DNA of 29,131 nt, taken from positions 1-29,131 of the IMG/VR virus record IMGVR_UViG_3300025286_000097; one strand, written 5' to 3'. Under the pieces are notes generated by a model. It was not told the origin of the DNA, searched no databases, and was given only the letters and a program-made list of their open reading frames with translations. The DNA is from a virus. The stretch's first letter is position 1, and each line of letters opens with the position of its first letter. Below, in pieces: positions 6,665 to 15,070 of the stretch. The position numbers and the translations under genes are program-made.

Positions 6665-9600
6665 TATAGTTCACCTGTCAATGCTTCTTGTCTTTTAATA
6701 TTCCATACACCTTTAGAGGGTGTTGAGAAGTCGTTTTCATTCTTGATAGCAGATTCTAAGAGATTCATCGTGTCATCATCTGCCTTGAACCTGGATATTA
6801 GGCTCTTAGTCATCCTATCTATAGTGGCAGGATCTTCTACAAACTGACTCAGAACACCTATAGCACGTGCAGACGCTACTACCATCTCCTTGTCCCCACC
6901 ATCTACTGACCTTATGGCCCTAGTATATAGCCTGGATATCCTGTCCAGCATCGCTTTCTCGTGGTCTTTCCTAGACTGTTCATTCATCATCAGTTCATAG
7001 AACTCTTGCTTATCCACTGCCTGGAAACCCATGGCCTGAAACATTACATCAAAGAACTCAGGGTCTTCTGCCCATAAAACCTTACCCGTACCGTCCTTTA
7101 CCAGACCGGAATTAGCGAAGTCATATGCCAGTATAGCATTACGAGTTGAGCTAGGTATTTCAGCTACAGACCAGGCTAGCTGTTCTGCTACGAATCCTGC
7201 ATCAACAAGAGATAAATCACCCCCTTTAGTTGCATATTTATTTGCGTTCATTATAATATCCAGTGGTCCGTCTATAGCTCTTTGCAAGACAGAACCTGCC
7301 GGTCCCATTATTGAAGTAAGGTCATGCTTCTCGAATATACTATCAATGATCATTTCTGTAAACCCACCGGCTACAGCTACCCTTCCTGATATCTCAGCAT
7401 CTATACCTAACAGATTGTTTACAGTCCACCCTACAAATCCACGCTTCAGTCCATTAAGCTCTTCTGGTGTGAGATCACCCTCTATATCCAGGGCATCTAC
7501 TAACCATGCAGATCCTTCCTTTGCGAAGGGGATACCCATAGCGCCGAACAACATACCTTGACCAGCAAACAACTTCATCCTTTCCTTTGTTGTAAAGTGA
7601 CTTCCAGAACTAATAGCCTCGAAGAACTTTGTATTTACCTGCTGGAACTGTAAGGGTATTGAGAGAGCACCCTTCTGGAATGCTGCCTTGTTGCCCTGTC
7701 CCATATTTAATCTGAACTGCTCAGACCTAGCGAAGATAGCTTTAAGGGCATTGTCATCCAGTGCCTTCCCTTTGTTCAGATCCTTCCACCTCTCCATGGC
7801 TGTAGCAAAGCTGATCCTCATGTTTGCCAGTTCACCCGCCTTGAAGAAGAAAGTACCTTTATCAAATGCTCTACGTAAGAGGTTGCCATCATAAGGTAAA
7901 CCATTCGCTAAGGAAGCGTAGTCACCGTTTGTAACCAGTACAGACTCTTTGTATCCTGATCTCTGCCACAACTTATACTCTTCCTCTAGATTCCCTAGGT
8001 TCAATGACTTGCCTGAAGAAGAGTTAGCTAACTTCTTGAGTACACTTGCCCTTGCAGTAGGATCAGTTATGTTGTCTAGGTAACTGAATGCTAACCACTT
8101 AGATGAACCCTTTGCAGCATAGGTAGGGTTGATACTAAAGGCCACTGTAGCACCTAGTGCCTGTACAGGGAACTGAGCCATAGAGTACACACCTAACAGT
8201 GCATGATGAGCAGCGGCCTTAGCTGCCCCTATAGGGTTCTTATCTGATAGGGTGTACATCCACTTAGCTGCACCTTTCAGGTTAGGTGAGTATGCCTCTA
8301 GAGATCTACCTAGTGATCTAAACTTACCTTGTAATGCCTGTTCATGTGCATGAGGGATACCGTTTAGCATAGATATCTGCTCATGAGATTTTTCAAGAAA
8401 CTTCTTTTGCTGAGCATCATCAACCAAGTCATCAACCTTTGATAAGGAATCCTTGAACGAACCCTCCGGTCTCTTACCTACTATATCCTTGAATGACTGC
8501 ATCCACTTCTCTTCTATACCCACCCTGAACTGAGAGACTGGTACTCGATTACCTAGGTGAAACATGTACTGTTGTAGTGCCTCTAAAGGATCTACAAGTC
8601 TAGCCTCCTCCCCTTCCAGACCAAATTTCAATGCCTCTTTCTTACGTGGGCTTGCAAATAAACCCCCAAACACATCCAGGACATCACTATCCATATCTGA
8701 ACTAGAGATAGGCTCTCTGTTGTAGAGTACCCTAACGTCTTCCGGGTCAGTCAGTCCTTCATCAAGCATGATTTGATTACGGAACTTATCTGCATCGGTA
8801 CGGTTATCAAAGTATCTAACTGCGTTCTGTACTTTATGGGATTTGTTCCCATCATGGATTGTACCACTAGTCTTACGAACAAACCAGTATGCATCATCAT
8901 AGATACGGGGTACATAACCTGTTTTATAGTTAAGAACTGCTGGAGGTAAATCTTTAATACCTGTCTTATCTACAAAGGCCCACTTCGGTCTATTACCTCC
9001 TAGTCTCCAATACTCATTTGTATTTTCTAACTTAGTAAGCACAAAACCTTTGTTATACAGTGTCTCCATTCTCTTAGGGGATATACTTGTAACGGTAGAA
9101 TCACTTAAAGGGTCGTACACCTTCTTGAAATCTACATCTTCTGTGTAACGTCTAACGGCACTGGCTATGTCATCGAAGGTAGTAGCAAACCCTCTCTGAT
9201 CACCAATATATATCAGCTTAGCCCCTCGGGAGAGTAGACGATCCCTGACTTCTTTATTCTTAAGCTTCCACATGTTGTCTATTACACGCCTAGTACCCAG
9301 GTATGCCTTAGCCTCTTTAGATGACACACGAATACCACCTATCCCTTCATCTACTAGCTCAGTATAACTATATACCTTACCATTCTTATCTCCATGTAGT
9401 AGTAGCTTCTCTAGGTTGTGTTTCTCTTTCTTATTCAACCCTTTAGTGGCTATACGTACCTCATCAGTTAGCTTACTCTTGACCTTGGACTGAGCATTGG
9501 CTATCCTCTCAAAAGCCTGGACAAGTAAAGGTCTATCCCCGGAGAATAGCTTGTTGGGACTGTACACACCAGACATGATATCACCCATGAATGTTATACG

Positions 9601-10929
9601 GTCTGACTTAAACCCACCCTCTATATCGTCTCTTGTGAATACATGGTTGACACTCTTCTGTACAGGGACACCTGCCTGATCGGACCCCGTCTCTATGACC
9701 TCAAAATCAAACTTCAATCCTCCAGGTGTATCTGAGATCTGTAGGTGTTCCATGGTGGGATTCTCTGCCTTGATCTTCTCTATGACAGACTCCTTTATTT
9801 CTGTAACCTTCCTAGGGCTACCCTCTACTACAGTTCGTATACCATCTGCTGCGTAGTTCAGGGATTCCTCGTGGACAGCATCTATCTTTGACCATACATC
9901 TCTTATTTCTGATGCCACACCCTCTGGAGCTTGATTAAGTAGTCTAGCCATCTCATCGGTAGTTGTAGGTAATACAGAGGCAGCGGCATCTAGCCTGCTA
10001 GCCTGTAGTTCTCTAGCCGGTCTATTACCTTTAGCAGCCTCATCTAATATAGTCGCGGCTTTCCCAGCCTCACCTGCTTTAGCTAATGATCTGGCCATCC
10101 TGGTAGCTTTGGTAAGGGAGGTGATTACCTTTCCCACCACACCAGCAACCACTAGCTTATCCATGGTCTGGTTAAAAGCCTCTTCAGCTATACTTGTATC
10201 ACCGGTAGCACCCATCAACAAGAACATCTGTTGTAGTTCATTGTCTGTTACAGATACGGCAGCATCTTTCATAACCTCGAACATAGCTACCTGTTCATTC
10301 AGATCTAGTTGTTGAAATGCCTGACCTAGACGTATAAGATTATCTGCACTATTAAGTACACCTTCTGCTGTAGTAGCCGTACCCATAACCTTATTGACAA
10401 AATCTACAGAGTTGACTGTCTCGTCGGGTATAAGCATTAAGTCCCCTATGTTAACCGCAGTCTCAGCCAGACCGGACTCATCCCATATCTCACTTATCTT
10501 TCTCTGTACATACCTGTTGACAACAATACCATCCTGTTGATCTTCCGTCAGATCATTCCAGTTCTCTAGTTGCTCTGCCCACATCCTCTCACCTCTAGTG
10601 GCCCTCTCAGCAAATATATCTGACTGGACAGACTCTATGTCACGAGGATCAGGAGAGACACCTGTTTCAATGGTTCGTTGTTCAATGGCATCTGCAAAAG
10701 ACTCAGACAACAGTGTTTCACCTTCCCTGTCTAGATCAAGGTTTGTCTGTAGAGGACCATCCTCTATTGCCTTATAGTAGGATTCCTTTGGAGTGGGACT
10801 CACGGCACCTTTTCTTAGGGCTGCCTCGTATGTAGAGAACGTAGGTTCAGGCTGAATGTGTTCTGACTGTATCAGCTCATTCTCATACTGTTGTTCTTCA
10901 GAGAGATCTAACTCATTATCGAATGGCAT
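6664..10929 (-). CDS. Large internal virion/DNA-ejection protein (gp16-like)
   Basis: A 1421-residue protein, the largest in the window, comparable to T7 gp16 (1318). It is mostly helical, with acidic, glutamine-rich N-terminal segments. The C-terminal half has hydrophobic helices, for example around MAQFPVQALGATVAFSI, MLFGAMGIPF and the stretch IPLQFQQVNTKFFEAI. No lysozyme or transglycosylase domain is evident; that function seems carried by the next protein. It is probably ejected into the cell ahead of the DNA to make the trans-envelope channel. A GTG at 10932 is also in frame, but ATG at 10929 is preferred because it makes the TGATG overlap seen across this operon, with GAGGTAAG just upstream. 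The family call rests on size, position and composition rather than on a motif. Confidence 0.75.
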   Translation of the reverse strand: MPFDNELDLSEEQQYENELIQSEHIQPEPTFSTYEAALRKGAVSPTPKESYYKAIEDGPLQTNLDLDREGETLLSESFADAIEQRTIETGVSPDPRDIESVQSDIFAERATRGERMWAEQLENWNDLTEDQQDGIVVNRYVQRKISEIWDESGLAETAVNIGDLMLIPDETVNSVDFVNKVMGTATTAEGVLNSADNLIRLGQAFQQLDLNEQVAMFEVMKDAAVSVTDNELQQMFLLMGATGDTSIAEEAFNQTMDKLVVAGVVGKVITSLTKATRMARSLAKAGEAGKAATILDEAAKGNRPARELQASRLDAAASVLPTTTDEMARLLNQAPEGVASEIRDVWSKIDAVHEESLNYAADGIRTVVEGSPRKVTEIKESVIEKIKAENPTMEHLQISDTPGGLKFDFEVIETGSDQAGVPVQKSVNHVFTRDDIEGGFKSDRITFMGDIMSGVYSPNKLFSGDRPLLVQAFERIANAQSKVKSKLTDEVRIATKGLNKKEKHNLEKLLLHGDKNGKVYSYTELVDEGIGGIRVSSKEAKAYLGTRRVIDNMWKLKNKEVRDRLLSRGAKLIYIGDQRGFATTFDDIASAVRRYTEDVDFKKVYDPLSDSTVTSISPKRMETLYNKGFVLTKLENTNEYWRLGGNRPKWAFVDKTGIKDLPPAVLNYKTGYVPRIYDDAYWFVRKTSGTIHDGNKSHKVQNAVRYFDNRTDADKFRNQIMLDEGLTDPEDVRVLYNREPISSSDMDSDVLDVFGGLFASPRKKEALKFGLEGEEARLVDPLEALQQYMFHLGNRVPVSQFRVGIEEKWMQSFKDIVGKRPEGSFKDSLSKVDDLVDDAQQKKFLEKSHEQISMLNGIPHAHEQALQGKFRSLGRSLEAYSPNLKGAAKWMYTLSDKNPIGAAKAAAHHALLGVYSMAQFPVQALGATVAFSINPTYAAKGSSKWLAFSYLDNITDPTARASVLKKLANSSSGKSLNLGNLEEEYKLWQRSGYKESVLVTNGDYASLANGLPYDGNLLRRAFDKGTFFFKAGELANMRISFATAMERWKDLNKGKALDDNALKAIFARSEQFRLNMGQGNKAAFQKGALSIPLQFQQVNTKFFEAISSGSHFTTKERMKLFAGQGMLFGAMGIPFAKEGSAWLVDALDIEGDLTPEELNGLKRGFVGWTVNNLLGIDAEISGRVAVAGGFTEMIIDSIFEKHDLTSIMGPAGSVLQRAIDGPLDIIMNANKYATKGGDLSLVDAGFVAEQLAWSVAEIPSSTRNAILAYDFANSGLVKDGTGKVLWAEDPEFFDVMFQAMGFQAVDKQEFYELMMNEQSRKDHEKAMLDRISRLYTRAIRSVDGGDKEMVVASARAIGVLSQFVEDPATIDRMTKSLISRFKADDDTMNLLESAIKNENDFSTPSKGVWNIKRQEALTGEL

Positions 10930-11390
10930 CACTTACCTCGGAATATTGATTTTATCTTTGTACCTAACTCTTGATAACCTTTCTCCCCGGCAAACTGGTT
11001 AGCTACACCGGAGACTGCACTACCTATAGCAGCACTACTCTGAGCATCAGCAGCCCGTTGATTAAAGATAGAGAGTTGTTTACCGACTACCTGTTGTTGA
11101 TCTACAAAGGCTAGGTTACTTGACTCCTGAGCGGTTACATTGGACACACCACCCTGTGCTCCACTAGAGGATAAGGTACCTGTCTGCCCTGCAAGATTCT
11201 CGATAGATGCTCTCTGGGAAAGACCTCTCCGTACCTGGGCACGTCTCTCACGGTTGGCCTGTACATCAGCTACCCGTCTCTTTAACTTATTTGCCCTCTT
11301 CATTTGCTTACTGGCCTTACGTTGTTGAGTGACTGAGTGAGTAGTACCCAGGATAGCGATAGTAGCCGCTATAGCAGAGAATGCAGCCAT
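10929..11390 (-). CDS. Internal virion protein (T7 gp14-like)
   Basis: A 153-residue protein in the place of T7 gp14 (196). It starts with a hydrophobic alanine-rich segment (residues 2-16), then a strongly basic helix (about 22-62, many R/K), a small-residue-rich middle containing GTLSSSGAQGG, and a helical tail. This order of membrane-active start, basic helix and Ser/Gly-Gln region is typical of the smallest podovirus ejection protein, which forms the outer-membrane part of the DNA channel. AAGGAG overlaps the GNAT stop and gives a good ribosome site. Its stop overlaps the next start. Three consecutive genes therefore make the full ejection set. Confidence 0.75.
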   Translation of the reverse strand: MAAFSAIAATIAILGTTHSVTQQRKASKQMKRANKLKRRVADVQANRERRAQVRRGLSQRASIENLAGQTGTLSSSGAQGGVSNVTAQESSNLAFVDQQQVVGKQLSIFNQRAADAQSSAAIGSAVSGVANQFAGEKGYQELGTKIKSIFRGK

Positions 11391-11391
11391 G

Positions 11392-11838
11392 TTATATCTC
11401 CTTCATGTATACGTTTTCAACGTGTCTGAAACCAGCACGTTCTACCAATGAGTCATGGGAGAACTCTGTTTTCAATGTAATAAATATCTGTGATGTACCC
11501 GTTGCCTTGAAGTACCTCTCAGCGGTCAGATATAGTTCATCAACAATCCCACACCCTCTATATTCAGGGAGGATGTAAGTTATCTCTGTGGTGGCTTTTA
11601 GGACCCTGGTATGAGTACAGGGAGCTACGGTATATACTACAAATCCTATTACCTCACCCTCTTCCTTGTAGACAAAGATCTTGAGCATGTCTGCTCTCTC
11701 TAGCTGAGCATAAGAGTCGAAGTTTATACATACGTTGTGTGTATCCCTTCTCTCATCTACCTCGTCCCAGTATGCATTTAGTAAAGGCATACATTCTCTC
11801 TTCATGGAAGAAACACTTCCTATACTTATCTTACCCAT
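11392..11838 (-). CDS. GNAT-family acetyltransferase
   Basis: A 148-residue GNAT N-acetyltransferase fold, which moves acetyl from acetyl-CoA to an amine. The core strand VIGFVVYTV leads to the strand EITYILPEYRGCGI (residues ~90-103), which includes the R-G-x-G-like acetyl-CoA pyrophosphate loop (YRGCGIVDEL), and the family's C-terminal FEKxGF-like element appears as VERAGFRHVE. It lies between the nozzle and the gp14-like gene, the place of T7 gene 13, and such acetyltransferases are often found in podovirus virion operons. The substrate is unknown; a virion or host protein is possible. The start overlaps the nozzle stop by eight bases, with AGGAG about ten bases before. Confidence 0.8.
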   Translation of the reverse strand: MGKISIGSVSSMKRECMPLLNAYWDEVDERRDTHNVCINFDSYAQLERADMLKIFVYKEEGEVIGFVVYTVAPCTHTRVLKATTEITYILPEYRGCGIVDELYLTAERYFKATGTSQIFITLKTEFSHDSLVERAGFRHVENVYMKEI

Positions 11839-14122
11839 CTGCTGCTGACTCCTGTGAAAAGGTCATAGCCCATCCGTATATAAACAGATCTTTACCAGCC
11901 TCTGATTCAAACCGTACACGTATAGACCTTCCTTTACCCCTTACCTTGCTTTTAGTTGTTATAATGTCATAACCATAATCGAATGGATCGTTAACATCCT
12001 CCGGTAGATATAACCTATTTAACCGGTATGCCTGGAATGGTGTACTCCACCTACCGCTATTTGAACTGTCAGTGAAACCCCATTTAACTCTTGCCTGACA
12101 GCCACTGGCATTATCAAGAGCAATGTTTCCATTACCATCCAAGACGTAACCAGTCTCGGTTCTCTTGAAGTGAGTGGTTAGGGACTTGATCGACTTGTCA
12201 CGTTGAGTATCCCCACCTACTATATACCCTGCCTCTATAAAGGCTGCTGCATCGGTACCTGTACTGTCCGATATGTACCAGTCCAGGAAGTCATCCCTTC
12301 TATATGCTGCCAAGGTAAAATCTATGAATGTAGTACCTGGGACTATGACTAAGTACTTGGTAAATGTCACCCCTCTACTTCTAACCTCGTCAGTTAAGAC
12401 TACCGTGTCTGCTCCGTCCACTACTGTGTCTGCTCCATCGACTACGGGTGAAACTGTACTAGCCAATACAAAGTCCGGGGTTATTAGAGGAGCTGCAACA
12501 AAAGGTCCTGCCACTCCAGCAGGGAAAGAGTGCTTTGTCCACCCACCAGTGGTTAGATCGTATATAAGTTCTTTATTATATCGGAATACATTCTCATCTC
12601 CATCATAAGATGAGTCATCGTTGTATAACCATTTCACTTGCCTAGCAGATAGATCAAAGGTTCCAGTAGCATACAGCTTACCAGGGGAGGGGATGTCCTC
12701 TAGGTACAAGGTACTTATTGACCTCTCCGTTATGTTCGTAGGTGTAAACTGCCCTGTAACCTTATCAGGGGACAGTAGATATATACCTGAATCTGCCCAG
12801 AAGAATACTGTGTTCTCTACCTCAACGATACTCTGAGCGTTTATGGCCCCTACATTACTTATCCTATCTACTTGATAATTGGTTGCACTGAAGCTGCTGT
12901 CAGACCCCCTAATACCCCATACACCATTCTCTGCAAACACAAACAACTGGGAACCAACAGCAACAAGATGACTTATTGAGCTAGCATCGTTGATGAATAT
13001 AATACCTCCATCTGTATCTACCAGCTCTCCCCCGTCCTCTGCTGTGGGGTCTTGTTCTTGATAACACTTGGACAGGTATGAATTATCTTTCACTGTCTGC
13101 GTGAATATAACAGCACTCTCTAGTCTGGGGGAGGTAGCTATACGCTCTACCGAGGTAAGACTAATACCTGAGTAGAATATTCTCCCTGCAAAAGAAGCCA
13201 TTGAGTAGAAACCACCTTGATCAGCATCGGTGTCTCCGGTAGTAATACCAGAAGCACTTTGCCTAGATGAAGACCTAGAGAATGGGTCTATTACATAATG
13301 ACCTTTAGGTGCAGAGGTATTTCCAGCAGCAACATAGCTGAATCTATCGGGATCGAAACTATTGAAGTCAGTCCCTGCTGATTGACTATCTCTGGCTACC
13401 CACCATATGTCTGCATTACTAGGATACTCACCTGTCTCTGTGAACATATGATCATATGGGTTATCTTCACCTACACCTTTACAATACACATCATCCTTAT
13501 ACCACCCTTGATTTGATGTATTGTACTTATGCTCAGGATCATCAACAGTAGGTCGTGTGTCAACATTAGCTGCAACGTCTGTGTCATCTACACCCCAGAT
13601 ATCTCTAACTAAGGGAATAAAGGACTCACTAATCATCGTATCAGTACCTTCATCATACGATAGTCTGATGATCGATTGGTTACCTGTGGCTATTAATAGA
13701 TCACCGCCTATAGATGCAAAACTAGCCCTCTTCTCTCCTGAAGTAGTACTAACATTTACAGGACTACCTCCGTTCTTAAGGTTAGCTGAAGGATTGCTAG
13801 TCCCTAGGTCCATGAAATAGAAGTCATCCGATACCTGTACAACCCCAAAAGATAATGAAGGATCATTGTTTACATTATCCCATCTGTATATACCTATAGG
13901 AGCCAGTCCACTCTGAACCTGTGCGTTTGCAAGGGAGGTAGTAGTTAAAGCGTAGTTTGATTCGTAATCTAGTCCTAGCCTTCGTTGTCTCGACCCATCA
14001 CGTTTCAGAACGAAGTTCTCTTCATCAAAGGAAGAGTTCTCAGGGAAATCTAACGGGCTGGCCTCTGTTATCAGACCATTTATAAAACTTGTAAACTCTG
14101 CTGTAGCTCTAGATCTAGCCAT
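11831..14122 (-). CDS. Tail nozzle protein (T7 gp12, tail tubular protein B-like)
   Basis: A 763-residue nozzle protein, similar in length to T7 gp12 (794). The N-terminus has the conserved opening of this family: a FINGLITEASPLDFPEN segment followed by DEENFVLKRDGSRQRRLG. The rest is beta-rich, with repeated blades (for example GVWGIRG, VFFWADSGIYLL, FRYNKELIYDLTTGGWT) in keeping with a beta-propeller-based tail tip. It forms the distal end of the short tail, binds the adaptor above and supports the spikes. A 21-base tandem repeat encodes VDGADTV twice. Its ATG overlaps the 102-residue gene's stop by eight bases. Confidence 0.85.
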   Translation of the reverse strand: MARSRATAEFTSFINGLITEASPLDFPENSSFDEENFVLKRDGSRQRRLGLDYESNYALTTTSLANAQVQSGLAPIGIYRWDNVNNDPSLSFGVVQVSDDFYFMDLGTSNPSANLKNGGSPVNVSTTSGEKRASFASIGGDLLIATGNQSIIRLSYDEGTDTMISESFIPLVRDIWGVDDTDVAANVDTRPTVDDPEHKYNTSNQGWYKDDVYCKGVGEDNPYDHMFTETGEYPSNADIWWVARDSQSAGTDFNSFDPDRFSYVAAGNTSAPKGHYVIDPFSRSSSRQSASGITTGDTDADQGGFYSMASFAGRIFYSGISLTSVERIATSPRLESAVIFTQTVKDNSYLSKCYQEQDPTAEDGGELVDTDGGIIFINDASSISHLVAVGSQLFVFAENGVWGIRGSDSSFSATNYQVDRISNVGAINAQSIVEVENTVFFWADSGIYLLSPDKVTGQFTPTNITERSISTLYLEDIPSPGKLYATGTFDLSARQVKWLYNDDSSYDGDENVFRYNKELIYDLTTGGWTKHSFPAGVAGPFVAAPLITPDFVLASTVSPVVDGADTVVDGADTVVLTDEVRSRGVTFTKYLVIVPGTTFIDFTLAAYRRDDFLDWYISDSTGTDAAAFIEAGYIVGGDTQRDKSIKSLTTHFKRTETGYVLDGNGNIALDNASGCQARVKWGFTDSSNSGRWSTPFQAYRLNRLYLPEDVNDPFDYGYDIITTKSKVRGKGRSIRVRFESEAGKDLFIYGWAMTFSQESAADG
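12400..12441 (-). repeat. 21-base tandem duplication within the nozzle gene
   Basis: Two adjacent units, 12400-12420 and 12421-12441, match at 18 of 21 bases and encode VDGADTV twice in a row. The three mismatches show it is not newly made or is under drift. It adds a seven-residue step to a surface loop or linker of the nozzle. Confidence 0.75.
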
Positions 14123-14423
14123 TATCTCTCTTCTTTAAGTAGATGTCAAGATATTTTTGGGCATCCGTAGATGATGTAAACAGACCTTTTAATTTGTCTG
14201 GTACTTCACCACCTCCTTCATACCCAATCTTATACATAGAGTAAGGGGCTGACACCACCCTCAATGATCTCTTATGTTTTGTCGAAGTAAGGGCTTCTCG
14301 GGGTTGAGGTGTACTTGGAGTGTTTACGTCCGTAGTCGGGGTATCTGACCCCTCCTTTTGCAACGAAACTTTTTCTACTGAGCCTTCGCTGGCCTTTTTG
14401 CGAGATTTGTTCTGCTTTTGCAT
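14115..14423 (-). CDS. Small conserved-looking phage protein overlapping the tail adaptor gene
   Basis: A 102-residue ORF. The C-terminal half, with PYSMYKIGYEGGGEVPDKL then FTSSTDAQKYLDIYL, looks like a small folded domain that I recall in other podovirus tail regions; its function is not known to me. The N-terminal half is basic and low-complexity (K/S/T/P-rich) and overlaps the adaptor's C-terminus in another frame for 152 bases. AGGTGG close to the ATG at 14423 supports that start, but a TTG or GTG around 14250-14260, just after the adaptor stop, would encode only the compact domain (about 45-50 residues) and remove the overlap. Either way the C-terminal domain is probably expressed, placed between adaptor and nozzle. 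Confidence 0.6.
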   Translation of the reverse strand: MQKQNKSRKKASEGSVEKVSLQKEGSDTPTTDVNTPSTPQPREALTSTKHKRSLRVVSAPYSMYKIGYEGGGEVPDKLKGLFTSSTDAQKYLDIYLKKRDNG

Positions 14424-15069
14424 TTTCCACCTGCTTTAAGTTTAAGAAGCAAGAGGACTTAACCTCTGCTAGGTATGTAGGGAAAGCATCCCTTGGTAGA
14501 TCAGGGGTGAATGTATCTGAGGATGTCCATGTGGGTTCTCTTCTACCTCTACACTGAGTCTTAGAACTCTGTAGTGTACTCTCCGCATCTGAATCATAGG
14601 CATCTGTTACGATATATTCATCATCGAAAGATGTCCAATACTTAGGTGCTCTATCGTTGTAGACACTAAACTTGACCCCGGAACCATCCGTAACCAAAGT
14701 GATGTTTGTATCTGAGTCCTTCAATCTATTGTGCTTGACCAAGAATGTATCCGGGTACATATAGATTAACTCTTTATATATATCATACGTCCCATCAGAC
14801 TTCCGGGTATTGTATGCTACAGACTCTAGTTCATGTACGTCCGAGGGGATCTGTAAGTAGTTAGGTCTAGTAGTATCAGACACACTACCTAATAGAAACA
14901 ACTGGTTCAGGTGAGGCCAGTCTCTGTCTGCAAGCATCCAGTAGTACGTATCTTTTGCTATCTGTGCAACCTGTAGTGACTCAAGGGTATCAGATATACT
15001 GTTCACTTCATCTGAATCCATATCACTTAGGACGGATTGCACCACCTCTAAGAGGGTCATTGTAGCCAT
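14272..15069 (-). CDS. Tail adaptor protein (T7 gp11, tail tubular protein A-like)
   Basis: A 265-residue adaptor that joins the portal to the nozzle. The N-terminal helical part (MTLLEVVQSVLSDMDSDEV, then IAKDTYYWMLADRDWPH) and the beta-rich middle with YLQIPSDVHELESV are typical of podovirus gp11-like proteins. The C-terminus, with a basic helix and GGVRYPDYGRK, matches the family tail. It is longer than T7 gp11 (196). GAGGTAA sits before the ATG, one base after the previous stop. The last 153 bases overlap the next gene's ORF in another frame; the conserved YPDYGRK motif shows the adaptor frame is genuinely coding there. Confidence 0.85.
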   Translation of the reverse strand: MATMTLLEVVQSVLSDMDSDEVNSISDTLESLQVAQIAKDTYYWMLADRDWPHLNQLFLLGSVSDTTRPNYLQIPSDVHELESVAYNTRKSDGTYDIYKELIYMYPDTFLVKHNRLKDSDTNITLVTDGSGVKFSVYNDRAPKYWTSFDDEYIVTDAYDSDAESTLQSSKTQCRGRREPTWTSSDTFTPDLPRDAFPTYLAEVKSSCFLNLKQVENAKAEQISQKGQRRLSRKSFVAKGGVRYPDYGRKHSKYTSTPRSPYFDKT

Positions 15070-15070
15070 A

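Noticed and set aside
10929-10932. GTG start one codon before the gp16-like ATG
   Set aside because: The ATG at 10929 keeps the TGATG overlap and proper spacing to GAGGTAAG, so the extra codon is not needed.
12273-12608. A 111-codon plus-strand open frame within the nozzle gene
   Set aside because: Antisense shadow in a clear nozzle coding region; the tandem repeat seen there belongs to the minus frame.
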